Source: Enteractinococcus coprophilus
Lineage (GTDB): Bacteria; Actinomycetota; Actinomycetes; Actinomycetales; Micrococcaceae
Reading direction: 5' to 3'
Assembly (NCBI RefSeq): GCF_006716305.1
Contig: NZ_VFOU01000003.1
Coordinates: forward strand, 186,001 to 250,000
Length of the DNA: 64,000 nt
The notes below the pieces were generated by a model, which saw only the letters and a list, made by a program, of their open reading frames with translations, did no database searches and was not told the origin of the DNA. Every line of letters starts with the position of its first letter. The stretch's first letter is position 1. A program made the translations under genes and the position numbers. Positions 10,320-18,137 of this stretch are shown piece by piece.

Positions 10320-11546
10320 ATGTCGTCGAATCACAGCACTACCCCGTTTGCTACGGCTAACCACTTTAACATCGTGGTGATCGGGGCCGGCCAAGCTGGA
10401 CTGTCTGCCGCCGGCACCCTGCACCGTCGCGGCCTGGTCCCTGGCAAAGATTTCGCGGTGCTGGATGCCAACGACGGCCCGGGTGGAGCCTGGCGCCACC
10501 GCTGGAACGACCTGACGTTGGGTCGCGCCCACGGCATCCACGATCTGCCCGGTTTCCCGCTAGAAAACCCGGATACCTGGCGTCCGGCGTCGCAAGTCGT
10601 GAGCGAATATTACGGCGCCTACGAAGCACACCTTGGCCTTGACGTTATCCGTCCGGCAACGGTGCAAGCCGTCACGCAGCCACGCGACGAGTTGTTCTAC
10701 ATCGACACCGATCTCGGCGCTTTCACTGCCAACGCCGTCATTAATGCCACCGGCACCTGGGACACCCCAAATATCCCACATTACCCGGGCCTGGAACACT
10801 TCACCGGACCCCAGTGGCACACCAAAACCTTTCGCGACGTCGAAGACTTTCGAAATCAGCGTGTGCTCGTCGTCGGAGGTGGCGCCTCATCGACCCAGTT
10901 TTTGATGATGTTGGACGACGTCACCGACCACACGATATGGGTTTCCCGATCACTGCCCCGCTGGAATCCCGAACACTTCGACCCACAATGGGGACGCAAA
11001 GTGGAACACCGGGTCACGACGTTGGTCACGGCGGGTAAAGCACCTCGCTCGGTTGTATCGAATACGGGCTTGGCGTTGAATTCGGAATCCCTGGACTACA
11101 TCAATCGCGGGGTGTTAGTGTTTCGTGGCTTTATCGACTCATTCGGACGGGATCACGTGACGATTAATGGACCGGGCCCCGATGGAGCGACGATTAATTC
11201 GCAGGGCCAAGCCGTCGATGATCTGTTGCGCGCCGGCGATCCACGGCTGGCGGATATGCACCGCAATACTGAGATTTTACCCGGCCATGGCACGAACATT
11301 GATCACCAGTGGGTCACACCGATCGATTCGATCCTGTGGGGCACCGGCTTCCACCACAGCCTGGGGCATCTTGATCCGCTGGATATCCGCAGCGAGCACG
11401 GCGGCGTTGTAGTTCATGACGACGGCGTCACCGTACCGGCCGCACCCGGAGTGTTTCTGGTGGGTTATGGCGCTTCTGCATCAACGATCGGTGCGACGCG
11501 AGCTGGCCGCAAGGCCGCCGTCGCCGCAATACAACACCTCGACTAG
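10320..11546 (+). CDS. FAD-dependent oxidoreductase, flavin monooxygenase-like
   Basis: The 408-residue protein has an N-terminal FAD-binding Rossmann motif, VVIGAGQAGLSAAG (residues about 19-32), and a second dinucleotide motif, VVGGGAS (about 185-191), for NAD(P)H. This two-Rossmann layout with a GGAWRHRW segment is typical of flavin-containing monooxygenases and related trimethylamine or K+-efflux CzcO-like enzymes. The start is set at 10320 because conserved sequence begins soon after it and a -10-like element sits 6 bases upstream; the open frame extends to 10113 without homologous sequence. The substrate is unknown. It lies 92 bp upstream of furA-katA on the same strand. Confidence 0.85.
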   Translation: MSSNHSTTPFATANHFNIVVIGAGQAGLSAAGTLHRRGLVPGKDFAVLDANDGPGGAWRHRWNDLTLGRAHGIHDLPGFPLENPDTWRPASQVVSEYYGAYEAHLGLDVIRPATVQAVTQPRDELFYIDTDLGAFTANAVINATGTWDTPNIPHYPGLEHFTGPQWHTKTFRDVEDFRNQRVLVVGGGASSTQFLMMLDDVTDHTIWVSRSLPRWNPEHFDPQWGRKVEHRVTTLVTAGKAPRSVVSNTGLALNSESLDYINRGVLVFRGFIDSFGRDHVTINGPGPDGATINSQGQAVDDLLRAGDPRLADMHRNTEILPGHGTNIDHQWVTPIDSILWGTGFHHSLGHLDPLDIRSEHGGVVVHDDGVTVPAAPGVFLVGYGASASTIGATRAGRKAAVAAIQHLD

Positions 11547-11580
11547 ACGACTACCGCAGATGTCGGACGTCACAGTCTAT

Positions 11581-11609
11581 TTTGAATGATTCATAAAAAG
11601 TGGCATAAT
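11581..11609 (+). promoter_or_regulatory. furA-katA promoter with overlapping Fur-type palindrome
   Basis: TTGAAT at 11582-11587 and CATAAT at 11604-11609, 16 bases apart, form a sigma-70-like promoter. A 7-1-7 inverted repeat, TTTGAAT-G-ATTCATA (11581-11595, 6 of 7 pairs matching), covers the -35 region. Fur-family repressors bind 7-1-7 palindromes, so this fits autoregulation by the adjacent FurA. That assignment is an inference. Confidence 0.55.
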
Positions 11610-11638
11610 GGAAAGAGCGATCGTTAAGGAGGGAACAG

Positions 11639-12106
11639 GTGAGCCAAACTGGCCACATCATCAACTGGCCGTCGCGTATTCGGGCAACCGGACTACGCTC
11701 CACACGGCAGCGCGTCGCGACCCTGGAGTCCCTCGCGGGACGACCACACGCAACCGCTGACGAACTGTTAAACCAGGTTCGCCACGCTCTCCCTGCGATC
11801 ACCATTCAATCCATCTACACCGTGGTGCAATCCCTGGTGGATGTCGGACTCGTACGGAAACTCGAATTTGGGCCCACCGCAGCCCGCTTCGAAATTCAGC
11901 ACTTCGACAATCACCATCACGTCCACTGTCGCCTGTGCGGGCGCATCGAAGATGTTGCCTGCCAGCACGGCAGCGCCCCCTGCATGACCCCGGTTGAGAC
12001 ACACGGCATGGTGATCGACACCGCCGACGTCGTCTACCACGGAACATGCACGGACTGCCTGGACGCGCTTGACGCCCCGGATGGCGACACGCACGTGTCC
12101 GTCTAG
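11639..12106 (+). CDS. furA: Fur-family peroxide/metal-responsive repressor
   Basis: The 155-residue protein has an N-terminal winged helix (about 15-85) and a C-terminal dimerisation domain. HHH at 92-94 is part of the regulatory metal site. Two CxxC pairs, C97/C100 and C137/C140, should hold a structural zinc. The start is GTG at 11639, 5 bases after AAGGAGGG. Position directly before a catalase gene matches the furA-katG/catR-katA pattern of actinobacteria, where the Fur paralogue senses peroxide by metal-catalysed oxidation and represses itself and the catalase. The peroxide role is inferred from context. Confidence 0.88.
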   Translation: MSQTGHIINWPSRIRATGLRSTRQRVATLESLAGRPHATADELLNQVRHALPAITIQSIYTVVQSLVDVGLVRKLEFGPTAARFEIQHFDNHHHVHCRLCGRIEDVACQHGSAPCMTPVETHGMVIDTADVVYHGTCTDCLDALDAPDGDTHVSV

Positions 12107-12166
12107 ACTGTAGAACTTTTGTCCACCGAGTCCACCGCACCGAAGTCTTAAAGGAGACTGAGTTTA

Positions 12167-13687
12167 TTGGCTGAGAAAAAAACGCCACACGCTACCGGGT
12201 CTACAACCCAGGCCGGCATCCCAGCTGTTAGCGACCGCAACTCGCTGACCACTGGTCCAGATGGTCCAATCGTCCTGCACGACGCCCACCTGGTAGAAAC
12301 CCTGCAGCACTTCAACCGGATGAACATCCCAGAACGTCGTCCACACGCAAAAGGCTCCGGTGCATTCGGTACCTTCACCGTGACCGAAGATGTCTCGCAG
12401 TACACCAAGGCTGCCATGTTCCAGCCGGGTGTCGAAACCGAAATGCTGGCCCGCTTCTCGACCGTTGCCGGTGAAGTTGGCTCGCCAGATACCTGGCGCG
12501 ACGTCCGCGGCTTCGCCCTGAAGTTCTACACCGAAGAAGGCAACTTCGATCTGGTTGGCAACAACACCCCGATCTTCTTCGTGCGCGACCCAATGAAGTT
12601 CCCACACTTCATCCGCTCGCAGAAACGTCTGCCAGATTCCGGTCTGCGCGACAACACCATGCAGTGGGACTTCTGGACCAACAACCCAGAAACCGCACAC
12701 CAGGTCACCTACCTGATGGGCCCACGCGGTCTACCCAAGACCTGGCGCAACATGAACGGTTACGGCTCCCACACCTACATGTGGGTCAACGACAAGGGCG
12801 AACGCTTCTGGGTCAAGTTCCACTTCTTGACCAACCAGGGCATGGAGCACCTGTCGAATGAAGAAGCCGAAGCCCTGGCCGGTAAGGACGCCGAGTACCA
12901 TCGTCGTGACCTCTTCGATGCAATCGAACGCGGCGACAACCCATCATGGGATCTCTACGTGCAGGTCATGCCGTACGAAGAGGCCAAGACCTACCGCTAC
13001 AATCCATTCGATCTGACCAAGACCTGGTCGAAGAAGGATTACCCACGCATCAAGGTTGGCACCATGGAGCTGAACCGCAACCCGCGCAACCACTTCGCGG
13101 AAATTGAGCAGGCTGCATTCTCACCTGCCAACATGGTTCCAGGTATTGGCATGTCCCCAGACAAAATGCTGCTGGGCCGTAACTTCGCCTACCAGGACGC
13201 TCAGCGCTACCGTATCGGCACCAACTTCCAACAGCTGCCGGTTAACCGTCCGATCAACGAAGTCCACACCTACAACTTCGAAGGTGCCATGTGGTACGAC
13301 CACTCCGGCGACCGCTCCGTCTACGCACCAAACTCGTTTGGTGACTCCTGGTCGGATGAAGAAGGTTCCGTCGACGTCGGTTGGGAAACTGACGGCGAAC
13401 TGGTGCGTCAGGCCTACACCCTGCGCGAGAACGACGATGATTTCGGTCAGGCCAACATCCTGGTCAACGAAGTCTTCTCCCAGGAAGAGCGCGATGGCCT
13501 GGTCGACACCGTTGCCGGTGCTCTCGACACCGTAATCGAACCTGTGCTGTCAAACGCGATCCAGTACTGGAAGAACGTTGACGAAACTATCGGTCAGCGC
13601 ATCGAGGACCGGGTTCGTCAGGGTGGTTCCGCAGGCGATCAGCAGCCAGGTGGCGATCCAAAAGACAAAGCGGACTCGCTCGTCTAA
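12167..13687 (+). CDS. katA: Monofunctional haem catalase
   Basis: The 506-residue catalase dismutates hydrogen peroxide in the cytoplasm. The distal histidine lies in [12 protein letters not shown] (H60), a second conserved stretch is [17 protein letters not shown], and the proximal haem-ligand tyrosine is in [12 protein letters not shown] (about Y342). The start is TTG at 12167, 9 bases after AAAGGAG; no ATG is available nearby. Codon use is strongly biased, consistent with high expression. There is no separate promoter palindrome before it, so it probably depends on the furA promoter, 60 bp downstream of furA. It ends at a strong terminator. Confidence 0.97.
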   Translation: MAEKKTPHATGSTTQAGIPAVSDRNSLTTGPDGPIVLHDAHLVETLQHFNRMNIPERRPHAKGSGAFGTFTVTEDVSQYTKAAMFQPGVETEMLARFSTVAGEVGSPDTWRDVRGFALKFYTEEGNFDLVGNNTPIFFVRDPMKFPHFIRSQKRLPDSGLRDNTMQWDFWTNNPETAHQVTYLMGPRGLPKTWRNMNGYGSHTYMWVNDKGERFWVKFHFLTNQGMEHLSNEEAEALAGKDAEYHRRDLFDAIERGDNPSWDLYVQVMPYEEAKTYRYNPFDLTKTWSKKDYPRIKVGTMELNRNPRNHFAEIEQAAFSPANMVPGIGMSPDKMLLGRNFAYQDAQRYRIGTNFQQLPVNRPINEVHTYNFEGAMWYDHSGDRSVYAPNSFGDSWSDEEGSVDVGWETDGELVRQAYTLRENDDDFGQANILVNEVFSQEERDGLVDTVAGALDTVIEPVLSNAIQYWKNVDETIGQRIEDRVRQGGSAGDQQPGGDPKDKADSLV

Positions 13688-13730
13688 ACACTAGCGAACG
13701 CTTCGTCCCCGGACGATAAGTAGTCCAACA

Positions 13731-13767
13731 TTCCGGTCCCCTCCCGTTGAGGGGACCGGAATTTTTT
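13731..13767 (+). terminator. Strong intrinsic terminator of furA-katA
   Basis: Perfect 13-bp arms TTCCGGTCCCCTC and GAGGGGACCGGAA, a 5-base loop and a run of seven T form a textbook rho-independent terminator. Confidence 0.93.
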
Positions 13768-13869
13768 TATCCCTCGGACGACGAGCCCCACGCTGCCCTA
13801 CGGTGCTGCCTACTGCCACCTGAGTTCGTTATCAACGAGACAGCAAATAGTAGCCCGTGGCACCGGAAT

Positions 13870-13904
13870 TGTGGATAACCGCTTCATTGAAAAAGTTGTC
13901 CACA
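13870..13904. other. Pair of DnaA-box-like 9-mers
   Basis: TGTGGATAA at 13870-13878 is the complement of the consensus TTATCCACA. TTGTCCACA at 13896-13904 is the form common in high-GC actinobacteria. They lie 17 bases apart in the gap before the HNH gene. No dnaA, dnaN or AT-rich unwinding region is present, so this is not an origin. Confidence 0.4.
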
Positions 13905-13943
13905 GACAAGCCTCTTACGACTTACCGTGTCCGCGCTCACAAC

Positions 13944-13949
13944 TATGGT
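13944..13949 (+). promoter_or_regulatory. Putative leaderless -10 element (TATGGT)
   Basis: TATGGT ends 6 bases before the ATG at 13956, and no separate ribosome site is present. The same arrangement, TATGGT-GGAA-CC-ATG, recurs at 37765-37780. Confidence 0.5.
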
Positions 13950-13955
13950 GGAACC

Positions 13956-15335
13956 ATGACTATCAGTTCTTCCACAGATATGGCACCGGTTAAGGCATTT
14001 GCCGACTGGTTAGATAGTCTGCCACCGGCCTCCACCCAGGAGGACAGCATTGAGCGTATCCGAATATGGGAAGAACTGGTAGGAAAAGTCCATGCTAAAG
14101 AAGCGACGGAAGCCGCTCACCTTGAGCAAGAGCGGATAGTTGAAGAACAAGCACAGAAGGTTCCGAAAGCTGATCGAGGCAAAGGCCTCGGCGCTGAGAT
14201 TGGTTTGGCACGACGCGAATCCCATGCTCGTGGCAAGAAGTTCCTCAATACCGCACGCGCTCTGCATCAAGATATGCCGTATATGTTGGCAGCGATGTCT
14301 GCCGGACTGATTAAAACCGAGCACGCGCACAACGTTGTCAAAGAGACAGAGGTTCTGTCATCTCAGCATCGTCGTCAGGTCGATCGTGCGCTCAAGGACC
14401 GGTTCGGTTCGACTGGGCCGCGTGAACTTGCGAACGAAGCCCGTGCCCACGCTCAGCGGCTAGACCCCAAAGCCGCGGCAAGTCGACACAGCAAGGCCAA
14501 GGACGCCCGCCGCGTCACTTGCCAGCCCGCGGGTGACGGCATGGCGTTGTGGACCGCCTACGGCCCCGCACCCGCGCTCACGAGCCTCTATAACGGGCTG
14601 CACGCCAAAGCCAAGTCGTTGGTCAGTGCAGGAAAATCCAAGGACGAGCATGGTGTTCGGCGCACTCGTGACCAAGTCATGTTCGATCTGTTCACTCAGT
14701 GGGGCTCTGGTGAGGGCAGCGTCGCTGCTGGAACCGTAGATTTGATGGTCCCCATGACACCAGACGCCCTCTTAGCAAAGGGTGACACGCCTGCGTGGTT
14801 AGCAGGGCACGGCCCGATCCCAGCATCAGTGGCACGCGAATGGTTGGCCAATGAACAACTCAAGGTCTTCATACGGCGGCTCTTTTCTGACGCTACAGCC
14901 ACTCGATTAGTGTCGATGGAATTTACCGGCAGATCCTTCCCCGCCAATATTCGCAAGATGTTGCTGCTCCGCGACAACACCTGTCGTAGTCCGTACTGTG
15001 AAGCCCCCATCTTAGATGGCGACCACATCACCCCGCACCGCAACGGAGGCGCCACCAACTGGGAAAACGCCTCGGGTCTGTGTGGGGCCTGCAATCAAAC
15101 CAAGGAAAACCGCGGGTGGCAGCACGAAGGCAACGCGCACTCTTTGACGGTGACCACACCTACCGGGCATACCTACACGAAGAACCCGGGACCTTTGCTC
15201 CCCGGCCATGAGCCCGAAGCTCCAGCCCCGCCCGACGAGACACCCCCGAGGCACACAACGCGACCGATTGGTATAACACGCTCTCCGTATCGCCAACCTC
15301 GGCGATTGAGCATCACGCAGTATCTCCGTTGCTGA
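13956..15335 (+). CDS. DUF222 and HNH endonuclease domain protein (13E12 repeat type)
   Basis: The 459-residue protein has a long helical DUF222 region (about residues 20-290) and a C-terminal HNH domain (about 325-385). The HNH part shows a zinc-binding Cys pair in CRSPYC, the catalytic DHITPHRNGG segment and a second pair in LCGACN. This family, related to the 13E12 repeat proteins of mycobacteria, is abundant and multicopy in actinobacteria; its biological role is not settled, though a nuclease activity is likely. The start at 13956 is preferred over an in-frame GTG at 13857, since conserved sequence begins later and a -10-like element precedes it. Confidence 0.85.
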   Translation: MTISSSTDMAPVKAFADWLDSLPPASTQEDSIERIRIWEELVGKVHAKEATEAAHLEQERIVEEQAQKVPKADRGKGLGAEIGLARRESHARGKKFLNTARALHQDMPYMLAAMSAGLIKTEHAHNVVKETEVLSSQHRRQVDRALKDRFGSTGPRELANEARAHAQRLDPKAAASRHSKAKDARRVTCQPAGDGMALWTAYGPAPALTSLYNGLHAKAKSLVSAGKSKDEHGVRRTRDQVMFDLFTQWGSGEGSVAAGTVDLMVPMTPDALLAKGDTPAWLAGHGPIPASVAREWLANEQLKVFIRRLFSDATATRLVSMEFTGRSFPANIRKMLLLRDNTCRSPYCEAPILDGDHITPHRNGGATNWENASGLCGACNQTKENRGWQHEGNAHSLTVTTPTGHTYTKNPGPLLPGHEPEAPAPPDETPPRHTTRPIGITRSPYRQPRRLSITQYLRC

Positions 15336-15534
15336 CCAGACGTGCACGCTCGTCATTTCCAGCGATCGATAAGTCGAATGATTCACCACGAAACATGTCG
15401 ATGATGCAACGACTGGTGACCAGAACAATCATTGCCGATGTTATAACGATCGATGACCGCGCCGTGGCGCATAAAATGCGTTGAAGCGCTAATATACCAA
15501 CAGATTGCCGCTTCATGTTAGGAAATTGACGTTC

Positions 15535-16404
15535 ATGGTCATTGGTAAAAATAACCTCATAGTCACACTGTCCTGCCCAAACCAACCTGGCATCGTGCAT
15601 GCCATCACCGGGGCTCTGTTAGAAGTCAACGCTGACATCTCAGAATCTCAGCAATTTGACTCTCCCAATAGTGGGACGTTTTTTATGCGCGTGCAGTTCG
15701 CAACCGACGCTACTGTCGCCGACACCGAAGCAGCTATTGCCGACGTCGCCAAACAATACGACATGGATGCCCACGTCTACGATACCGCGGTAAAAACGCG
15801 TACTTTAATCATGGTGTCGAAAGACGGTCGGACTATGAACGAACTGTTGTTCCAACAGCACGCCGGAACGCTACCGGTTGAAGTACCGGTGATCGTGTCC
15901 AACCACTTGGATCTACAACCGATGGCCTACTTTTATGATGTGCCCTTTGTACACATCCCGATCATCAAGCACCCTGATGGGACAGACAACAAAGCTGAGG
16001 CCGAAGCCCGTCTCATGCAAATCCTTGACCAATACGATATTGAACTGGTTGTCTTGGCCCGCTACATGCAGATCCTCTCAGATGAGATGACCCGTAAGCT
16101 CGATAAAAAGGCCATCAACATCCACCACTCCTTTTTGCCATCGTTCAAGGGGGCCCGTCCGTACCACCAGGCGCATGATCGCGGCGTAAAACTTATTGGC
16201 GCGACAGCCCACTACGTGACGGCCGATCTGGATGAGGGACCGATCATCGAACAACGTGTTCAGCGCGTCAACCACGCGCTCACCGCACAAGACTTCGTAC
16301 AACGTGGTCGCGCGGTTGAAGGCGCCACCCTAGCCCAGGCCGTGCAATGGCACACGGAGCACCGCGTGCTCCTCGACGGAGACCGAACCGTCATCTTCGA
16401 ATAA
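15535..16404 (+). CDS. purU: Formyltetrahydrofolate deformylase
   Basis: PurU hydrolyses 10-formyl-THF to formate and THF, balancing one-carbon pools and supplying formate. The 289-residue protein has an N-terminal ACT domain (LSCPNQPGIVHAITG, about residues 9-25) and a C-terminal formyltransferase-fold catalytic domain. The catalytic Asn-His-Asp set is visible in INIHHSFLPSF and LDEGPIIEQ. ATG at 15535 is chosen because it begins the ACT domain; the ribosome site AGGAAA is modest. It stands alone, closed by a terminator, but belongs functionally with glyA and folD nearby. Confidence 0.95.
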   Translation: MVIGKNNLIVTLSCPNQPGIVHAITGALLEVNADISESQQFDSPNSGTFFMRVQFATDATVADTEAAIADVAKQYDMDAHVYDTAVKTRTLIMVSKDGRTMNELLFQQHAGTLPVEVPVIVSNHLDLQPMAYFYDVPFVHIPIIKHPDGTDNKAEAEARLMQILDQYDIELVVLARYMQILSDEMTRKLDKKAINIHHSFLPSFKGARPYHQAHDRGVKLIGATAHYVTADLDEGPIIEQRVQRVNHALTAQDFVQRGRAVEGATLAQAVQWHTEHRVLLDGDRTVIFE

Positions 16405-16448
16405 CGATCAGGCGCACTATACGTCGCGCCCCGGCCGGCAATCTTAAC

Positions 16449-16484
16449 CCGGTGGCAGCTATATCCAGCTGCCACCGGTGTTTT
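16449..16484 (+). terminator. Terminator after purU
   Basis: Perfect 12-bp arms CCGGTGGCAGCT and AGCTGCCACCGG with a 6-base loop, followed by TGTTTTG, lie 45 bp beyond the purU stop. Confidence 0.88.
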
Positions 16485-16534
16485 GTCTCTCGACACACTG
16501 GCGGCCAACTAGTGACAAGGCCCAAACCTGCTTT

Positions 16535-16540
16535 TAGGGT
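16535..16540 (+). promoter_or_regulatory. Putative leaderless -10 element (TAGGGT)
   Basis: TAGGGT ends 6 bases before the ATG at 16547, with no purine-rich ribosome site between. This predicts a leaderless transcript for the carbonic anhydrase gene. Confidence 0.5.
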
Positions 16541-16546
16541 GACCAT

Positions 16547-17071
16547 ATGGCGATTATTAAAACTGTTCTGGGCAAAACACCCACCATTCATGAGTCTGTG
16601 TTCCTAGCCGAAACCGCAGCCATTACCGGCGAGGTCAACATGGCTGAAAAGTCTTCGGCATTCTACGGGGTATCAGCCCGGGGGGACTCCGCACCGATCA
16701 GCGTCGGAGCCCGATCCAATCTTCAAGACAACGTGGTGTTACACGCCGATGAAGGTTTCCCCTGCTCCATCGGGGAAGACGTTTCAGTCGGGCATGCCGC
16801 CATCGTCCACGGAGCAACCGTTGGTGACGGCGCACTCATCGGAATGAACGCCACGGTACTCAATGGCGCCGTCGTTGGCGCAGGCTCCCTGGTTGCTGCG
16901 AACTCAATGGTGCCCGAGGGTATGGAGATTCCGCCGAACTCATTGGTGGCCGGCGTGCCTGCCAAGGTGCGGCGTGAGTTAACACCTGAACAGGTGGCTG
17001 GGTTAAGGACGAACGCGGAGGTATATGTCCGACTGTCAGCAGCCCACCTAGAGGCCGAACACCTCAATTAA
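16547..17071 (+). CDS. Gamma-class carbonic anhydrase family protein
   Basis: The 174-residue protein is a left-handed beta-helix built of hexapeptide repeats (about residues 15-140), then a C-terminal helix. The three histidines expected to bind the catalytic metal are visible in NVVLHAD and in VGHAAIVHGA. It matches YrdA/PaaY-like proteins, some of which hydrate carbon dioxide and others of which lack proven activity. Length is standard. It stands between purU and the hydroxyacid dehydrogenase, all on the plus strand but with separate promoters. Confidence 0.9.
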   Translation: MAIIKTVLGKTPTIHESVFLAETAAITGEVNMAEKSSAFYGVSARGDSAPISVGARSNLQDNVVLHADEGFPCSIGEDVSVGHAAIVHGATVGDGALIGMNATVLNGAVVGAGSLVAANSMVPEGMEIPPNSLVAGVPAKVRRELTPEQVAGLRTNAEVYVRLSAAHLEAEHLN

Positions 17072-17139
17072 AGCCGTCTTGGTCAGTGGGCACGGCTGCG
17101 TTGTGTTGTTTTTGAACCAATCCATGTGAGCATAGGGTT

Positions 17140-18102
17140 ATGACACAAAAGATCGTAGTTCTACCCGTTCAAGACGACCGCGACAACACCCCGTATGAAC
17201 ACGCCCACGAAACCACTGTGACGACGGCACGAGGGCATGGTTTTGACATTGTTGATCCCGACGACGGAGAAGCCACCGCGATTATTGTGGTGCGAATGAT
17301 CGACTCAGCAATCATTGAAGACACCCTGGCGGCGAACCCGAAGATCAGCTGGGTGCAGTTGCCCTACGCCGGAGTTGAAACGTTCTTACCGGTTGCCCGC
17401 AAATATCCACACGTGACCTTCACCTCGGCCAAAGGGACCTATGCTCCCCCGGTTGCCGAACACGCGCTGGCATTGACGTTGGCGTTGCTGCGCCACCTAC
17501 CCGAACGGATCCGCGCGACCAGTTGGGGTGCAACGTTTGGCTCGACCCTTGACGGCGCGAACGTCGTCATTATCGGCGGCGGGGGCATCGGAGAAGAACT
17601 CGTGCGTCTCTTTTCGACTTGGGATACGACCATCACCGTGGTGCGGCGCAAATCCGACCCGCTCGATGGCGCCGACCAGACCGTCACGTCTGAGGAACTC
17701 AACGACGTGTTGCCCTCGGCCGACGTCGTCGTTATCGCCGCGGCAGCGACACCCGAGACGCAGCACATGTTTGGTCGCGAACAATTTGAACTCATGGATG
17801 ACCAGGCCGTGTTGGTCAACATTGCCCGCGGCAGCCTGGTGGACACCGATGCGCTGGTGACTGCGCTGGCGGAACGCAAGATTCGCTCGGCAGGCTTGGA
17901 TGTCACCGATCCGGAACCACTCCCGGACGGCCACCCGTTGTGGGAAGAGCCCAATTGCATTATCACCCCGCACACCGCAGACACCCCTGAGATGGTGATT
18001 CCGCTGTTGGACAAGCGCATCGTGCGTAATCTGGAGGCGCTGGCGGCCGGAAAGACACCTGATACCCTAGAGGGCCTGGTCGACGTGGACGCCGGCTACT
18101 AA
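17140..18102 (+). CDS. D-isomer-specific 2-hydroxyacid dehydrogenase
   Basis: The 320-residue NAD(P)-dependent enzyme has split catalytic domains around a central Rossmann domain with VVIIGGGGIGEEL (about residues 140-153). The catalytic residues appear as Arg in NIARGSLVD, Glu in DPEPLPDG and His in ITPHTADTPEM. Substrate cannot be assigned; glyoxylate/hydroxypyruvate or phosphoglycerate-like substrates are typical of the family. It is too short for the long form of SerA with an ACT domain. Ribosome signals before the ATG are weak (AGGG two bases away). The glutaminase gene follows 35 bp later. Confidence 0.9.
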   Translation: MTQKIVVLPVQDDRDNTPYEHAHETTVTTARGHGFDIVDPDDGEATAIIVVRMIDSAIIEDTLAANPKISWVQLPYAGVETFLPVARKYPHVTFTSAKGTYAPPVAEHALALTLALLRHLPERIRATSWGATFGSTLDGANVVIIGGGGIGEELVRLFSTWDTTITVVRRKSDPLDGADQTVTSEELNDVLPSADVVVIAAAATPETQHMFGREQFELMDDQAVLVNIARGSLVDTDALVTALAERKIRSAGLDVTDPEPLPDGHPLWEEPNCIITPHTADTPEMVIPLLDKRIVRNLEALAAGKTPDTLEGLVDVDAGY

Positions 18103-18137
18103 ACAAGCCGTTCGATGACTGTGATGAGGAATTGCCC

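Noticed and set aside
13860-13905. Chromosomal replication origin
   Set aside because: Two DnaA boxes are present, but there is no dnaA, dnaN, rpmH or gyrB nearby, no box cluster and no AT-rich unwinding region.
15313-15600. 95-codon minus-strand frame between the HNH gene and purU
   Set aside because: No ribosome site and no protein-like composition; it overlaps the start of purU and the end of the HNH gene.
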